A stretch of DNA of 62,784 nucleotides from Candidatus Gastranaerophilales bacterium (GTDB lineage Bacteria > Cyanobacteriota > Vampirovibrionia > Gastranaerophilales > Gastranaerophilaceae), in NCBI GenBank assembly GCA_944325065.1, contig CALUYS010000010.1, positions 1-62,784 of the forward strand, written 5' to 3'. The notes beneath the pieces were generated by a model. That model was not told the DNA's origin. It saw nothing but the letters and a program-made list of their open reading frames with translations, and searched no databases. Shown here one piece after another: positions 18,393-27,431 of the stretch. The stretch's first letter is position 1, and each line of letters begins with the position of its first letter. The position numbers and the translations under genes are program-made.

Positions 18393-19385
18393 ATGGCAAA
18401 CTTTATTATTGTTATTGACAAAATCGAGTTTAAATACTTTGAGTTTAATGATCTCGTTACTAATTTTTGGATAATTTATGAATTATTAAACCGTAAACAT
18501 AATGTATACATTACAACAATTAATAAACTTATGATTAAAAATAATAAACCTTATGCTCTTTCATATAAAGCTAAAATACAAGATACTCAAATTAGAAAAA
18601 ATGACCTTATCTATGAAAAAGAAACCTTGACCATTGATTTAAATAATGATGTCAATTGCATTTTTTATCGCCCTGACCCACCTTTTGATGTAAATTATCT
18701 AATGGCTACTTATATTTTTGACTTTATTGATAGGAATAATGTTAAAATCATCAATGACCCACATTCAATAAGAGAATTTAATGAAAAATTGCACGTTAAT
18801 TATTTCCCAAATTGCATACCAATAAATATCGTTACAGCCTCAAAGACTGAAATATTAAAATTTGTTGAAAAATATAAAAAATGTATAATTAAACCTTTAA
18901 ATAATTGTTTTGGTCAAGGTGTTTATTGTTTATATCAAAATGATGTCAATATCAATTCAATAATAAATAATGTAACTAATAATGAATCTACATTATGCAT
19001 GGTGCAAAAATACGTTGAAAGTCCACTATTTGGTGATAAACGTGTTTTAACACTTGGAGATAGGGTTTTAGAATATACAGTTAATAAAATACCAAATAGT
19101 AACGATTTTAAATTTTCAACTCACAATGATTCACATATAAAACCAATTACATTAACAAAAGAAGAATATGAAATCGCAACAAATATAGCTAAAAAACTTA
19201 ATAGCATGGGTATTGTTATGGCAGGAATTGATATGATTAATGGGAATATTATTGAAATTAACATAACAAGCCCTTGTTATTTTATACGTGAAATAAATAA
19301 TCTTTATAATGTAAAACTTAATAAGATTATGGGGGACTATTTTGAAAATATTCTTTTAGATAATAAAGTATTAATTAATAATTAA
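18393..19385 (+). CDS. gshB: Glutathione synthetase-like ATP-grasp enzyme
   Basis: GshB joins gamma-glutamylcysteine and glycine using ATP. The protein has the GshB-type pre-ATP-grasp domain with FYRPDPPFD (usual form MRxDPPFD), an ATP-grasp core with IIKPLNNCFGQGV in place of the glycine-rich loop, and the metal-binding end GIDMINGNIIEINITSPC, which matches the family's ID...EINVTSP. At 330 aa the length fits. The glycine-rich loop is eroded (family GxGG form becomes NCFGQG), so substrate and rate may differ. No gshA is nearby. An AGAGG ribosome-binding site precedes the ATG. Confidence 0.82.
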   Translation: MANFIIVIDKIEFKYFEFNDLVTNFWIIYELLNRKHNVYITTINKLMIKNNKPYALSYKAKIQDTQIRKNDLIYEKETLTIDLNNDVNCIFYRPDPPFDVNYLMATYIFDFIDRNNVKIINDPHSIREFNEKLHVNYFPNCIPINIVTASKTEILKFVEKYKKCIIKPLNNCFGQGVYCLYQNDVNINSIINNVTNNESTLCMVQKYVESPLFGDKRVLTLGDRVLEYTVNKIPNSNDFKFSTHNDSHIKPITLTKEEYEIATNIAKKLNSMGIVMAGIDMINGNIIEINITSPCYFIREINNLYNVKLNKIMGDYFENILLDNKVLINN

Positions 19386-19735
19386 GCAGTTTTATATTGG
19401 TTGTTTAAAATGTTGTGAATTCATTTTATTTAAAATAAATTTATTACTAAAGCATATACATATAAATTCTTTGAGTTAATTTGTGTTCAGAATGTCTAAT
19501 TTTTGTATTTTTTTTGCTTAATTATTTATAAAAATGCTATCAATTTTTTGAGTATTTTTTTCTATTGTGCTGTCTAATCTGTTATAAAAAACCACAACAC
19601 TATTTTTATATGTTCAAGTTGAACAGGATTAATTAATTCAATTAGTTAAAAAAATACTCCAAGAAAAAACATCTTTATATTAATTTTAACATAAATGTTA
19701 TAACTACTTAACATTGATTGTTATAAAATTAATAG
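19386..19735. other. Intergenic region between convergent genes
   Basis: These 350 AT-rich bases separate the 3' ends of gshB and the flavodiiron gene. I see no open frame, no strong hairpin with a T-run and no RNA gene. Confidence 0.5.
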
Positions 19736-20911
19736 TTAATTGTTGCAATTTTCGACAATTTGTTTTGCCATATTATCAAGTTTTTTATAATCGACATCTT
19801 TTGGTAAACCTTTAACAATAACCTCACCAAGCTTATTAGGTTTTATTGTTGTAATTAGCTTATCGTAAGTACCTGCTAAGACACCACCCCAACCATAGGA
19901 GCCAATTACTCCATAAGATTTAATTTTTGGTCGAAGAGTATTAACAAGTAAAGCACCAATCAAAGCAAAAGGATGAGGAGCAGCAAGCACCATAGGTGAA
20001 GCGAAGATAACAGAACAAGCATCAACTAAATCAGATGCAAAAGCACAAGTATCCACCTCTACCATATCATATTCTTTGACTTTAAACCCTTCTTTTTCGA
20101 CTTTTTCTCTTAAATAATCTACCATCAACTTTGTACTTCCATACATTGATACATATGATATTACAACAAGTTTTTCAGTTTCATCACTTGTCCATTTTTT
20201 GTATAAATCTAAAATAAATTTAGGATTATCATAAATTGGTCCATGACTTGGAAGTACCATTTCAGGATTTAACTCAATAACATAATCCGTATATTGAGCT
20301 GCGAATTTACGAAACGGCATCATTATTTCTGCATAATATTTTTTAGCACAGCTTACTAAATTATCTGAATAATCAGCAAAAATATTATCACAAGTAGTAT
20401 TATGTGCACCTAGGAAATCACAAGTGAACAAAATGTTATCTTCTATTAGATAAGTAAACATAGTATCAGGCCAATGAACAAAAGGAGCAAATTTAAACTT
20501 TAATGTTTTATTACCCAATGACAATTCCTCACCATCTTCAATAATTTTTATTTTTTCACTTGGTATATTAAGCATTGAAATTATATTATCTGCGACTTTT
20601 TTATTGGTTACAACAACTGCATTTGGGAATTTTTCGAGGACTTTGCCAATAGCCCCTGTGTGGTCTTGTTCGCCATGATTTGCAATTATATAATCAACAT
20701 TAATATTATTGTCAATAAGTCGTTTTAAATATTCGTCAGCTTTTTTAGAATACACAGTTTCAATAATAGCTATTTTTTTGTCCCCTTTAACCATATAACT
20801 ATTATAAGTAGTGCCTTCAGATAGTGGCATAAGCTCATCAAATATTTTACGTTCTTTGTCGTGTGAGCCTATATAATATACATTATCGATTATTTTTTGC
20901 ATCATTTTCAA
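19736..20911 (-). CDS. Flavodiiron protein (oxygen/NO reductase)
   Basis: Class A flavodiiron proteins reduce O2 to water or NO to N2O in anaerobes, taking electrons from rubredoxin. The lactamase-like domain carries the iron ligands HGEQDH (near residue 80), the His in FVHWPD, the Asp in TCDFLG and the His in PSHGPIY. The flavodoxin domain starts near 250 with the FMN loop SMYGSTKLM. At 391 aa the length is typical and there is no fused rubredoxin; a separate rubredoxin gene lies 29 bp upstream, and perR heads the operon. It probably protects against oxygen under PerR control. Confidence 0.95.
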   Translation of the reverse strand: MKMMQKIIDNVYYIGSHDKERKIFDELMPLSEGTTYNSYMVKGDKKIAIIETVYSKKADEYLKRLIDNNINVDYIIANHGEQDHTGAIGKVLEKFPNAVVVTNKKVADNIISMLNIPSEKIKIIEDGEELSLGNKTLKFKFAPFVHWPDTMFTYLIEDNILFTCDFLGAHNTTCDNIFADYSDNLVSCAKKYYAEIMMPFRKFAAQYTDYVIELNPEMVLPSHGPIYDNPKFILDLYKKWTSDETEKLVVISYVSMYGSTKLMVDYLREKVEKEGFKVKEYDMVEVDTCAFASDLVDACSVIFASPMVLAAPHPFALIGALLVNTLRPKIKSYGVIGSYGWGGVLAGTYDKLITTIKPNKLGEVIVKGLPKDVDYKKLDNMAKQIVENCNN

Positions 20912-20940
20912 ATCTTTCTTTTATATGCTATAAAACTTAA

Positions 20941-21081
20941 TTATTCATCAATTTCTTCAAAATGATCCTTACCAACCCCACAAACTGGGCAAACATAATC
21001 TTCTGGCAATTCATCAAATTTAACACCCTCAGCTGCTTCATCATAAATATACAAACATACATCACATTGATATTTTTTCAT
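20941..21081 (-). CDS. Rubredoxin
   Basis: This 46-residue protein has the two rubredoxin knuckles: CDVC (Cys6, Cys9) and CPVC (Cys31, Cys34) binding one iron, with the family aromatic and acidic residues between them ([21 protein letters not shown]). It is short for a rubredoxin (usually 52-54). The ATG has AGGAGA upstream. It sits between perR and the flavodiiron gene and is the likely electron donor to the latter. Confidence 0.95.
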   Translation of the reverse strand: MKKYQCDVCLYIYDEAAEGVKFDELPEDYVCPVCGVGKDHFEEIDE

Positions 21082-21107
21082 AACTTTCTGTCTCCTATTA
21101 TTTTTAA

Positions 21108-21476
21108 CTATATCTCTTTACAATTATTACATATACCTTTTAATAAAAGATCAACATTTTTAACATTATGATTATTTATTTTATCATTAATATAACTCAA
21201 AAGTTCCAAATTTACATCATACACCCGACGACATTTTTCGCAAATAAAATGATAATGTTCATATGTATTATGGTCAAATCTATCACTTGCATCAAGACCT
21301 TGGATTTTTTTTATTATGTTATTTTCAGCTAGTTTATTCAAGTTTCTATACACAGTAGCAAGTGAGATATTAGGATGCTTAGATTTCAGCTGCAAATAAA
21401 CTTCCTCAGCTGTAGGATGTATAGGATTTGCTTTTAGTTTTTCGTATATTATTTCTCGCTGTTTTGAATATTTCAT
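21108..21476 (-). CDS. perR: PerR-type peroxide-sensing repressor (Fur family)
   Basis: The N-terminal winged helix includes [11 protein letters not shown] and the recognition helix [13 protein letters not shown]. Metal-site residues match PerR: RFDHN (Asp85 equivalent), EHYH (His91, His93), the zinc pair CEKC, and an Asp five residues after the second Cys (CRRVYD), the position where PerR has Asp104 and Fur has Glu. The second zinc pair CNNC lies at the C-terminus. PerR is inactivated by metal-catalysed oxidation and then frees its targets. At 122 aa it is shorter than B. subtilis PerR (145), mainly at the N-terminus. It is the first gene of the operon and is probably autoregulated through the palindrome overlapping its promoter. 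Confidence 0.88.
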   Translation of the reverse strand: MKYSKQREIIYEKLKANPIHPTAEEVYLQLKSKHPNISLATVYRNLNKLAENNIIKKIQGLDASDRFDHNTYEHYHFICEKCRRVYDVNLELLSYINDKINNHNVKNVDLLLKGICNNCKEI

Positions 21477-21489
21477 TTTTTATACAAAT

Positions 21490-21504
21490 TGATAACAATT
21501 ATCA
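21490..21504 (-). promoter_or_regulatory. PerR/Fur-type operator
   Basis: TGATAACAATTATCA is a 7-1-7 palindrome matching the Per box (TTATAATnATTATAA) at 11 of 14 arm positions. It abuts the -10 box of the perR promoter, so bound repressor would block transcription. Confidence 0.8.
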
Positions 21505-21532
21505 TTATTGCATATTTTTTTTTTTATGTCAA
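21504..21532 (-). promoter_or_regulatory. Promoter of the perR-rubredoxin-flavodiiron operon
   Basis: On the minus strand, TTGACA (21532-21527), a 17-bp spacer with an A-tract, TGC and AATAAT (21509-21504) form a near-consensus sigma-70 promoter with an extended -10. Confidence 0.8.
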
Positions 21533-21900
21533 GCTTTATTAACTTTACATCTATACATATTTTCAATATAATAAATTATTACATATTTAAAATTTAAATT
21601 TATACTTAAGATTATCTATTAACAAGATTCATACTTCCAAAAACAAACAAAACCTTAATTTAAAGCAATTAATTAAAACACCAAGCTAATCTTGAAAGAA
21701 AAGACAACTATTCCTTTAAGAAAAATATGACTTATTATCTTTAAAAATATTTATAGCAATAAAGAAAATTTTATTTAATCAATTATAAGGAATTTTCAAT
21801 AGCAACCATAATTTAATAATATTTAAGTGGAGATACACAGATAAGCTGCATGAAAAAGGATGATTATCTTTTCATGCAGCTTAATATAAATAAAACCTAA
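21533..21900. other. Intergenic region with a strong hairpin at 21843-21882
   Basis: AAGCTGCATGAAAA at 21843-21856 pairs with TTTTCATGCAGCTT at 21869-21882, just after the secY stop. There is no T-run on either side, so it may stabilise the 3' end of the ribosomal transcript or terminate weakly. The rest is AT-rich with no gene. Confidence 0.6.
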
Positions 21901-23244
21901 TTAATCTTTTAAAAAGCTATCATAATTACGTGCAAGTAAATGTGTTTTTATTTGATTAATAAAATCCAAAGCGACACCAACCATAATTATTAACGAAGTA
22001 GCTCCAATGCCTTGCAGAGTAGTTATGTTGGTAATATAGCTAGCAACAGATGGGATTAATGCGATTATTCCAAGTCCCATAGCACCAATGAACGTAGTGC
22101 GAGATAAAATCTTATCCAACGCTTCTGCTGTAGGACGACCAGGTTTAATACCAGGGATTGAGGAACCATATTTTTTCAAATTTGTAGCTATTTCCTTTGG
22201 CTGCATATTTGGCATAATCGAAGCATAGAAAAATGTTAATGCCACAATTAATACAAAATATATAATATAATATGATATACCTTGAGGACTAAAAAATAAA
22301 GTCATTTTAGTCACAATTGTTTTTAAAATTTGTGATTGCACATGAATACTATTGGCAATACTTAATACAGTTGACGGGAAAAGCAAAATAGCAACAGCAA
22401 ATATAATAGGCATAACACCACCGGGGTTTAATTTAAATGGAATAAATGTACTAATTCCCCCATATACTTTGTTACCAACTTGACGTTTTGGGTTTACAAT
22501 AATTACTTTACGTATGGCTTCTTGCATAATAACAATAAGTACCATAGTTGCAAAAAATATACCGAGCAAAACAACAAGTCCCAGTTGCATTTTAGGGTCA
22601 TAAGCTACCAATTGCGAAGTTCTACTTGCATAAACAGGGATACCCGCAAGGATACCGCAAAAGATAAGCAACGAACCGCCATTGCCTATTCCTTTTTCAG
22701 TTATCAATTCAGCCAACCACATAACAAAAACAGCACCTGCTGTCAAAATAAGCATTGAACCAACAAAAAACATACCTTTATTAACACCAGGAAGTATTGC
22801 TGCACTTGCTTGACTTGTTAAAAATGCCAAAAATACAAAAGACTGAAAAGCAGCTATAACAACCGTAAACACACGTGTATATTGTGATATTTTACGTCTT
22901 CCCGCTTCACCTTCTTCCTTTTGAAGTTGTTCCAAACTTGGGATAATAACAGCCAATAACTGCATTATGATTGAAGCTGTGATAAAAGGACCTATCCCAA
23001 GTGCAATTATTGAGACATTACCCAAAGCACCGCCTGAAAACAAATCCAAAAAACCTATTATATTATTGCCCGATGCTATGTTTGCAAACACTTCATTATT
23101 TATCCCAAACAATGGAATTTGCGCACAAAACCTAAATATTGCAATCATTGCAAATGTAAAAATAAGCTTTGTTTTCAATCCTGATGTTTGAAACATTGAT
23201 ACAATATCCTCCATATTTGGAGGTTTCATTTTGCCCATTTGCAT
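21901..23244 (-). CDS. secY: Protein translocase subunit SecY
   Basis: SecY forms the Sec channel in the inner membrane. All ten expected membrane segments are visible in 447 residues; family blocks include FGINNEV with the plug region LDLFSGGAL, GIGNGGSLLIFCGI, and PGIKPGRPTAEALDKIL. It follows rplO with a 4-bp gap. The usual adk, map and infA genes do not follow: a hairpin closes the unit. Confidence 0.97.
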   Translation of the reverse strand: MQMGKMKPPNMEDIVSMFQTSGLKTKLIFTFAMIAIFRFCAQIPLFGINNEVFANIASGNNIIGFLDLFSGGALGNVSIIALGIGPFITASIIMQLLAVIIPSLEQLQKEEGEAGRRKISQYTRVFTVVIAAFQSFVFLAFLTSQASAAILPGVNKGMFFVGSMLILTAGAVFVMWLAELITEKGIGNGGSLLIFCGILAGIPVYASRTSQLVAYDPKMQLGLVVLLGIFFATMVLIVIMQEAIRKVIIVNPKRQVGNKVYGGISTFIPFKLNPGGVMPIIFAVAILLFPSTVLSIANSIHVQSQILKTIVTKMTLFFSPQGISYYIIYFVLIVALTFFYASIMPNMQPKEIATNLKKYGSSIPGIKPGRPTAEALDKILSRTTFIGAMGLGIIALIPSVASYITNITTLQGIGATSLIIMVGVALDFINQIKTHLLARNYDSFLKD

Positions 23245-23248
23245 AGTA

Positions 23249-23707
23249 TTATATTAACTCCGCTTTACCATTTGCTTTTTCTATTTTTTCTTTTGCACTT
23301 TTTGTAAAATGTGCTGCTTTAACAGTTACTGATTTATTTAAATCACCACTGCCCAAAACACGTAAAACTTCACAATTAGGACGAATTTTCTTTAAAGCAA
23401 TTAAAACTTCTAAAGTTATTTCAGATTCATTTATATCGTTTAAATCACCTACATTAATTTCACCAGAAACTAGTGCATTAAAGTTTTTAAACCCTTTAAG
23501 TTTAGGAAATTGACGATAAGAAGGCATTTGTCCACCTTCAAACCCTCTTTTTTGACTTCTGCCTGATCGTTGTCCTTCTCCATTATGACCACGAGTTGAT
23601 GTTTTACCATGACCTGATGAACGCCCACGCCCAACTCGTTTTATCTTATGTGTAGACCCCAAAGCAGGCCTTAAATCTTCTATTTTTATTGTATCTTCTG
23701 ATGTCAT
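23249..23707 (-). CDS. rplO: 50S ribosomal protein L15
   Basis: The Gly/Arg-rich N-terminal loop (GRGRSSGHGKTSTRGHNG) and FEGGQMPSYRQFPKLKGF are diagnostic of bacterial L15. At 152 aa it has the normal length. It lies between rpmD and secY, in the standard spc order. Confidence 0.97.
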   Translation of the reverse strand: MTSEDTIKIEDLRPALGSTHKIKRVGRGRSSGHGKTSTRGHNGEGQRSGRSQKRGFEGGQMPSYRQFPKLKGFKNFNALVSGEINVGDLNDINESEITLEVLIALKKIRPNCEVLRVLGSGDLNKSVTVKAAHFTKSAKEKIEKANGKAELI

Positions 23708-23729
23708 TTTATTCTTACCTTTCTAAAAA

Positions 23730-23927
23730 TTATAATTCAGTTACTTCCAACAAATGCGATATTTTATTTATCATACCCATAATTGTCGGATTTTTATAGT
23801 GTTCAACTGTTTGATTAGTTTTCTTTAACCCTAAAGCACGAGCAACACGCACCTGAGCTTCTGTTGAACCAATAAGGCTCTTTTTCAATGTTACTTTTAC
23901 TTTGCCTGTTTGTTGTTCGTTTGTCAT
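23730..23927 (-). CDS. rpmD: 50S ribosomal protein L30
   Basis: The 65-residue bacterial-type L30 has the core VKVTLKKSLIGS, then RVARALGLKKTNQTVEH and the C-terminal MINKISHLLEV. Several cyanobacteria lack this gene, so its presence is informative. GGAGGGA precedes the ATG. Confidence 0.95.
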   Translation of the reverse strand: MTNEQQTGKVKVTLKKSLIGSTEAQVRVARALGLKKTNQTVEHYKNPTIMGMINKISHLLEVTEL

Positions 23928-23945
23928 AGCATTCCCTCCTTTTTA

Positions 23946-24626
23946 TTAGTTCAACATTTCCATTACGCTCAAACCACGAGTTTTTGCAGCATCATTAAAT
24001 AATCTTAATGACTTTAAAGCATCCATTGTTGCATTAGCTGCGTTTAATGGCGATTTTGAACCCAATGATTTACTCAATATGTTTTCAATCCCTGCCAATT
24101 CCAATACAGCACGAACAGCACCACCTGCTATAACTCCGGTACCTTCTGAAGCCGGACGTAACATAACAGCTCCTGCACCACTTCTACCTTTAATTGGATG
24201 CGGGATTGTTGTCTTATATATTGGAACATTTATTAAATTCTTACGTCCATCTGCAACCGCTTTTTGTATAGCTATTATTACTTCACTAGCTTTTGCACAA
24301 CCTACACCGACTTGCCCCTTTTGATTACCCACAATCACAATCGCACGAAAACTTAATTTTTTACCACCCTTGACAACCTTTGTCACACGACGAATCTGTA
24401 TAACTCGTTCTTGCCATTCACTTTGAGGTGCTTCTGATTCTTTTTCATCATTACGACGACGATTGCGACCCTTATTCTCACGATTCTTACGTGATTTACC
24501 TCTTGATTCAGCTTCTAATGCTATTTCTTCAACTTCTGCGCTAATTGTTACTTCTTCTTTTTGAACATCTTCTGTTGTATCAACTTCGCTTGATTCAACT
24601 TCCATAATTTCTTTGTTGTCTTCCAC
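23946..24626 (-). CDS. rpsE: 30S ribosomal protein S5 with acidic N-terminal extension
   Basis: S5 helps proofread decoding and binds 16S rRNA. The dsRNA-binding core starts near residue 70 ([20 protein letters not shown]) and has the usual [23 protein letters not shown]. Before it is a 65-residue tail that is first Glu-rich and then Arg/Lys-rich. The start is a GTG with AGGAAGG upstream. The gene normally before rpsE, rplR, is missing; a divergent membrane protein lies there instead, so the spc operon has been split between L18 and S5. A possible promoter lies at 24658-24684 (AAACAA / ATTTTA read on the minus strand, 15-bp spacing). Confidence 0.95.
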   Translation of the reverse strand: MEDNKEIMEVESSEVDTTEDVQKEEVTISAEVEEIALEAESRGKSRKNRENKGRNRRRNDEKESEAPQSEWQERVIQIRRVTKVVKGGKKLSFRAIVIVGNQKGQVGVGCAKASEVIIAIQKAVADGRKNLINVPIYKTTIPHPIKGRSGAGAVMLRPASEGTGVIAGGAVRAVLELAGIENILSKSLGSKSPLNAANATMDALKSLRLFNDAAKTRGLSVMEMLN

Positions 24627-24797
24627 GATTTAAAATACCTTCCTTTTAAATTACTCTATTTTAACCTAGCAAATATAAAAACAAATTACCCGTTTGAACA
24701 AAAACGGATATTAAAAAATATTTGTTGATGTTGGGATTTATTTTCTGACATTTTTTATTATAATATAATAAATTTTATTTGGCAATATAGAAAGTTA

Positions 24798-24806
24798 TGA
24801 TATAAT
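24798..24806 (+). promoter_or_regulatory. Extended -10 promoter placed for a leaderless mRNA
   Basis: TGATATAAT ends 7 bp before the ATG at 24814, so transcription would start at or next to the A of the start codon. No ribosome-binding site exists between them. Confidence 0.55.
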
Positions 24807-24813
24807 TAATCTC

Positions 24814-25671
24814 ATGAAAAATTTATTTATTGACGCTTGCAAAATTTTAAAATTACACTCACTTTTAACAGTGCCTTTTATTCTCTATCTTTATTTTATC
24901 TCTCTTATTATGACAAGAAGTCAAAATGCAAATACTGAAATCATAGTAATTACTTTTATTATTGTTGCTTTTTTGCTCACCACTTGCTTTCTTTCAGGTT
25001 GGTTTTTTATGGTAAAAAATGCTCTTAACAATTTTAAAGATATAAACATAAAAGGACAAAACTCTCAAATTGATTATGCTTTTTCAAATCTTAAAATGTT
25101 TCTTTCAGGTGTAGGTGAATATTTTATACCAACAACTTTTAGTTTAATCTTGTATATCTCCCTTCTCGGAATTTTTATGACAGGTATTTATATACTCGGT
25201 CAACACTTATTAGGCGATTTCCCTTTATCTTATAACCAACTTAAAATAATTTCAACAAACCCTCAAGATGCTGGAAATATAATAAACGCTCTAAGTCAAA
25301 ATCAAATAACTCAACTTAGTTCTTATAGTTTCCTTTTTATGAGTGCTTATTTATTCTTTTCGTTTTCAACTATGTTCTATTTCCCAACATTGTTTATGTC
25401 AACAAAAAATTGTATAAAGGCTTTCATAAAAGGGTTTATATTTACATATTGTAATATTAAAACTACATTTATTTTGTTTTTATTTTATATTTTATCAAAA
25501 ACAATACTATCAGTCTTGAATACTTTATTTGCATCAAACTTTTTACTTTCAACTGTTTGTTTGCTAATTATTGTATACTTTGCCGCTTATTGGATTATAT
25601 TAGTTTTTTATGCGTATGAACAAAAAGAAAATTATAGTTATCACAGGACCAACAGCTTCAGGGAAGAGTAA
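24814..25671 (+). CDS. Polytopic membrane protein of unknown function
   Basis: It has 285 residues with about six membrane segments (near 15-37, 43-68, 98-125, 165-192, 212-235 and 240-268). I recognise no family motif. The mRNA looks leaderless. The 3' end overlaps the miaA start by over 50 bp in another frame, with the last 20 residues hydrophilic, so the true C-terminus is fixed only by the stop at 25671. A membrane role is certain only in the general sense. Confidence 0.65.
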   Translation: MKNLFIDACKILKLHSLLTVPFILYLYFISLIMTRSQNANTEIIVITFIIVAFLLTTCFLSGWFFMVKNALNNFKDINIKGQNSQIDYAFSNLKMFLSGVGEYFIPTTFSLILYISLLGIFMTGIYILGQHLLGDFPLSYNQLKIISTNPQDAGNIINALSQNQITQLSSYSFLFMSAYLFFSFSTMFYFPTLFMSTKNCIKAFIKGFIFTYCNIKTTFILFLFYILSKTILSVLNTLFASNFLLSTVCLLIIVYFAAYWIILVFYAYEQKENYSYHRTNSFREE

Positions 25672-26539
25672 GCTTGGATTTGATCTGGCTAAAAAACTTA
25701 ATACTCAAATTATATCAGTAGACTCAAGACTTGTTTACCGTAATTTTGAAATAGCTGCAGCCAAACCCAATAAAGATATGATCGCTCAAATTAATCATCA
25801 TCTTGTTAATTTTGTTGACCCTCATTATCAATATACAGCAGGCGATTTTGTCTTTCATTCTAGAAATATAATCGAAAATATTCACAATCAAGGTAAAATA
25901 CCCATTCTAGTTGGTGGGACTTATTTATATTACAAAGTGCTTCTTGATGATTATGATCTGCCAAAATGCAATATAAACTATGAATATCGTGATTATTTAA
26001 ATACAAAATCCGACCTTCAGCTGTATGATATGTTGCTTAATGCTGACTTTAAAACTGCTCAAAAAATTCACGTTAATAACCGTGTTAAAATTATACGTTC
26101 CTTGGAACTTATTCGTGAGTTTGGAATGAAACTTGATGATATACTTAAAGAACATAAAGATGATAATGATAAATCCCAATTTGATATATTATGGTTCGGA
26201 CTTAAAGTAAATAACCGTGAAATGCTATACAATCTTATAAACCAACGTGTCGATAATATGATGGACATGGGGCTTCTTAAAGAAACTACTGCAAATTATA
26301 AAAGATATGAAAATTTACCCAATTTTGTTAATACCATTGGATATTGCGAACTTATTGATTATATTAACAATAAAACAACACTCAATGAAGCAATTGACAA
26401 AATTAAACAACATACTAGAAACTATGCAAAAAGGCAATTAAGTTTTATGAATACTAATAAAAATATTAAATGGTTTAATATTGATGAAATGGATTTTGAT
26501 AATATATTCCAATCAATATTTAATATAGTTACAGATTAA
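25616..26539 (+). CDS. miaA: tRNA dimethylallyltransferase MiaA
   Basis: MiaA adds a dimethylallyl group to A37 of tRNAs reading UNN codons. The P-loop GPTASGKS is near the N-terminus, followed by VDSRLVYRNFEIAAAKP and GGTYLYYKVLLDD, and later RVDNMMDMGLLKE and TIGYCE. I start at the second of two nearby ATGs (25610 or 25616); both overlap the upstream membrane protein gene. At about 307 aa the length is standard. It is convergent with the BioD-like gene, overlapping it by 11 bp. Confidence 0.95.
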   Translation: MNKKKIIVITGPTASGKSKLGFDLAKKLNTQIISVDSRLVYRNFEIAAAKPNKDMIAQINHHLVNFVDPHYQYTAGDFVFHSRNIIENIHNQGKIPILVGGTYLYYKVLLDDYDLPKCNINYEYRDYLNTKSDLQLYDMLLNADFKTAQKIHVNNRVKIIRSLELIREFGMKLDDILKEHKDDNDKSQFDILWFGLKVNNREMLYNLINQRVDNMMDMGLLKETTANYKRYENLPNFVNTIGYCELIDYINNKTTLNEAIDKIKQHTRNYAKRQLSFMNTNKNIKWFNIDEMDFDNIFQSIFNIVTD

Positions 26540-27251
26540 CATAACTTGGATAATAAATTTTTTGCCCCATAAGTTTTGACATATCGATATTTTTCAAAAT
26601 CATATAAGCAAGCTCTTTTGTTGGGATATATGAATCATCTTCAAATTCTTTAATTATGCCAAGAATTGGGCAAGTTGTATATTTTTCAATATATTCTGGC
26701 AAAGATAATATACTTTGATTAGGATTTTTTGGGAATCGACTTAAAATAATACCTCTTAATGTAATATCCATGTTTTGCAGACAATTTATTGAATACATAA
26801 TACGTTCACACCAGTCATCACAAGGAGATGAGACAAGAGCAATGGGAATATTAAGCATTTTTACAAGTTCATAATTTAAAAGTTCATCATTTAATGGTGC
26901 CATTAAATTGTCAGTATCTTCTGATATTATAGCATCATATTTTTCAAGCAATTCTTTATATTGAAAATATATTTTTGATAAACATACATTGTCTTTTGTT
27001 TCTTCGTCATTTTGTCTTGGGCTATAAAAAGACTTTGATTTATAAGTGTGAGCAAAATCAATATTAGTTCTATATCTACAGTAGAATGGGTTGTCTGAAT
27101 CATCAAGTGTATGTCTTCTTAGATACGAATTATTAATAAACGGATTATAAAGACAAGTATGATACCCAAGCGTTTGAACTGCAAGCGTGATAGCACAAGT
27201 AAGAAGAGATTTGTTTGTGTATTGATTAATTTCGCTTAACATTATATCCAT
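26529..27251 (-). CDS. BioD-like (dethiobiotin synthetase family) protein with altered P-loop
   Basis: The fold pattern resembles BioD and the related AAA_26 domain. DAIISEDTDNLMAPLNDE aligns with the BioD block VEGAGGLLVPL, IPIALVSSP with the strand before it, and GIILSRFPKNPNQS with GVVLN. The N-terminal P-loop GTDTDVGKT is replaced by EINQYTNKS: the Lys and Ser remain but both glycines are lost, and the substrate-binding Gly of VEGAGG is missing. It is 240 aa long. It may be a noncatalytic or repurposed relative; no biotin genes are near. The annotation as BioD-like is moderate. Confidence 0.55.
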   Translation of the reverse strand: MDIMLSEINQYTNKSLLTCAITLAVQTLGYHTCLYNPFINNSYLRRHTLDDSDNPFYCRYRTNIDFAHTYKSKSFYSPRQNDEETKDNVCLSKIYFQYKELLEKYDAIISEDTDNLMAPLNDELLNYELVKMLNIPIALVSSPCDDWCERIMYSINCLQNMDITLRGIILSRFPKNPNQSILSLPEYIEKYTTCPILGIIKEFEDDSYIPTKELAYMILKNIDMSKLMGQKIYYPSYVNL

Positions 27252-27431
27252 ATTTGTAAATTTAAAATCTATTAGTTAGTTATAAGAAATGTTTGGTTTA
27301 ACTTATTTTATCATAATTATTTATAAAATGTATATCATACAAATAGTTTAGAACTTAATTTTTAATTTATGATATACTAGAATTTAAGTTAATTATTATA
27401 GTGAGATAAATGGGTATATTGAAGTAAAGTT

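Noticed and set aside
22480-22758. 92-codon plus-strand frame over secY
   Set aside because: Shadow of secY, which is unmistakable on the minus strand.
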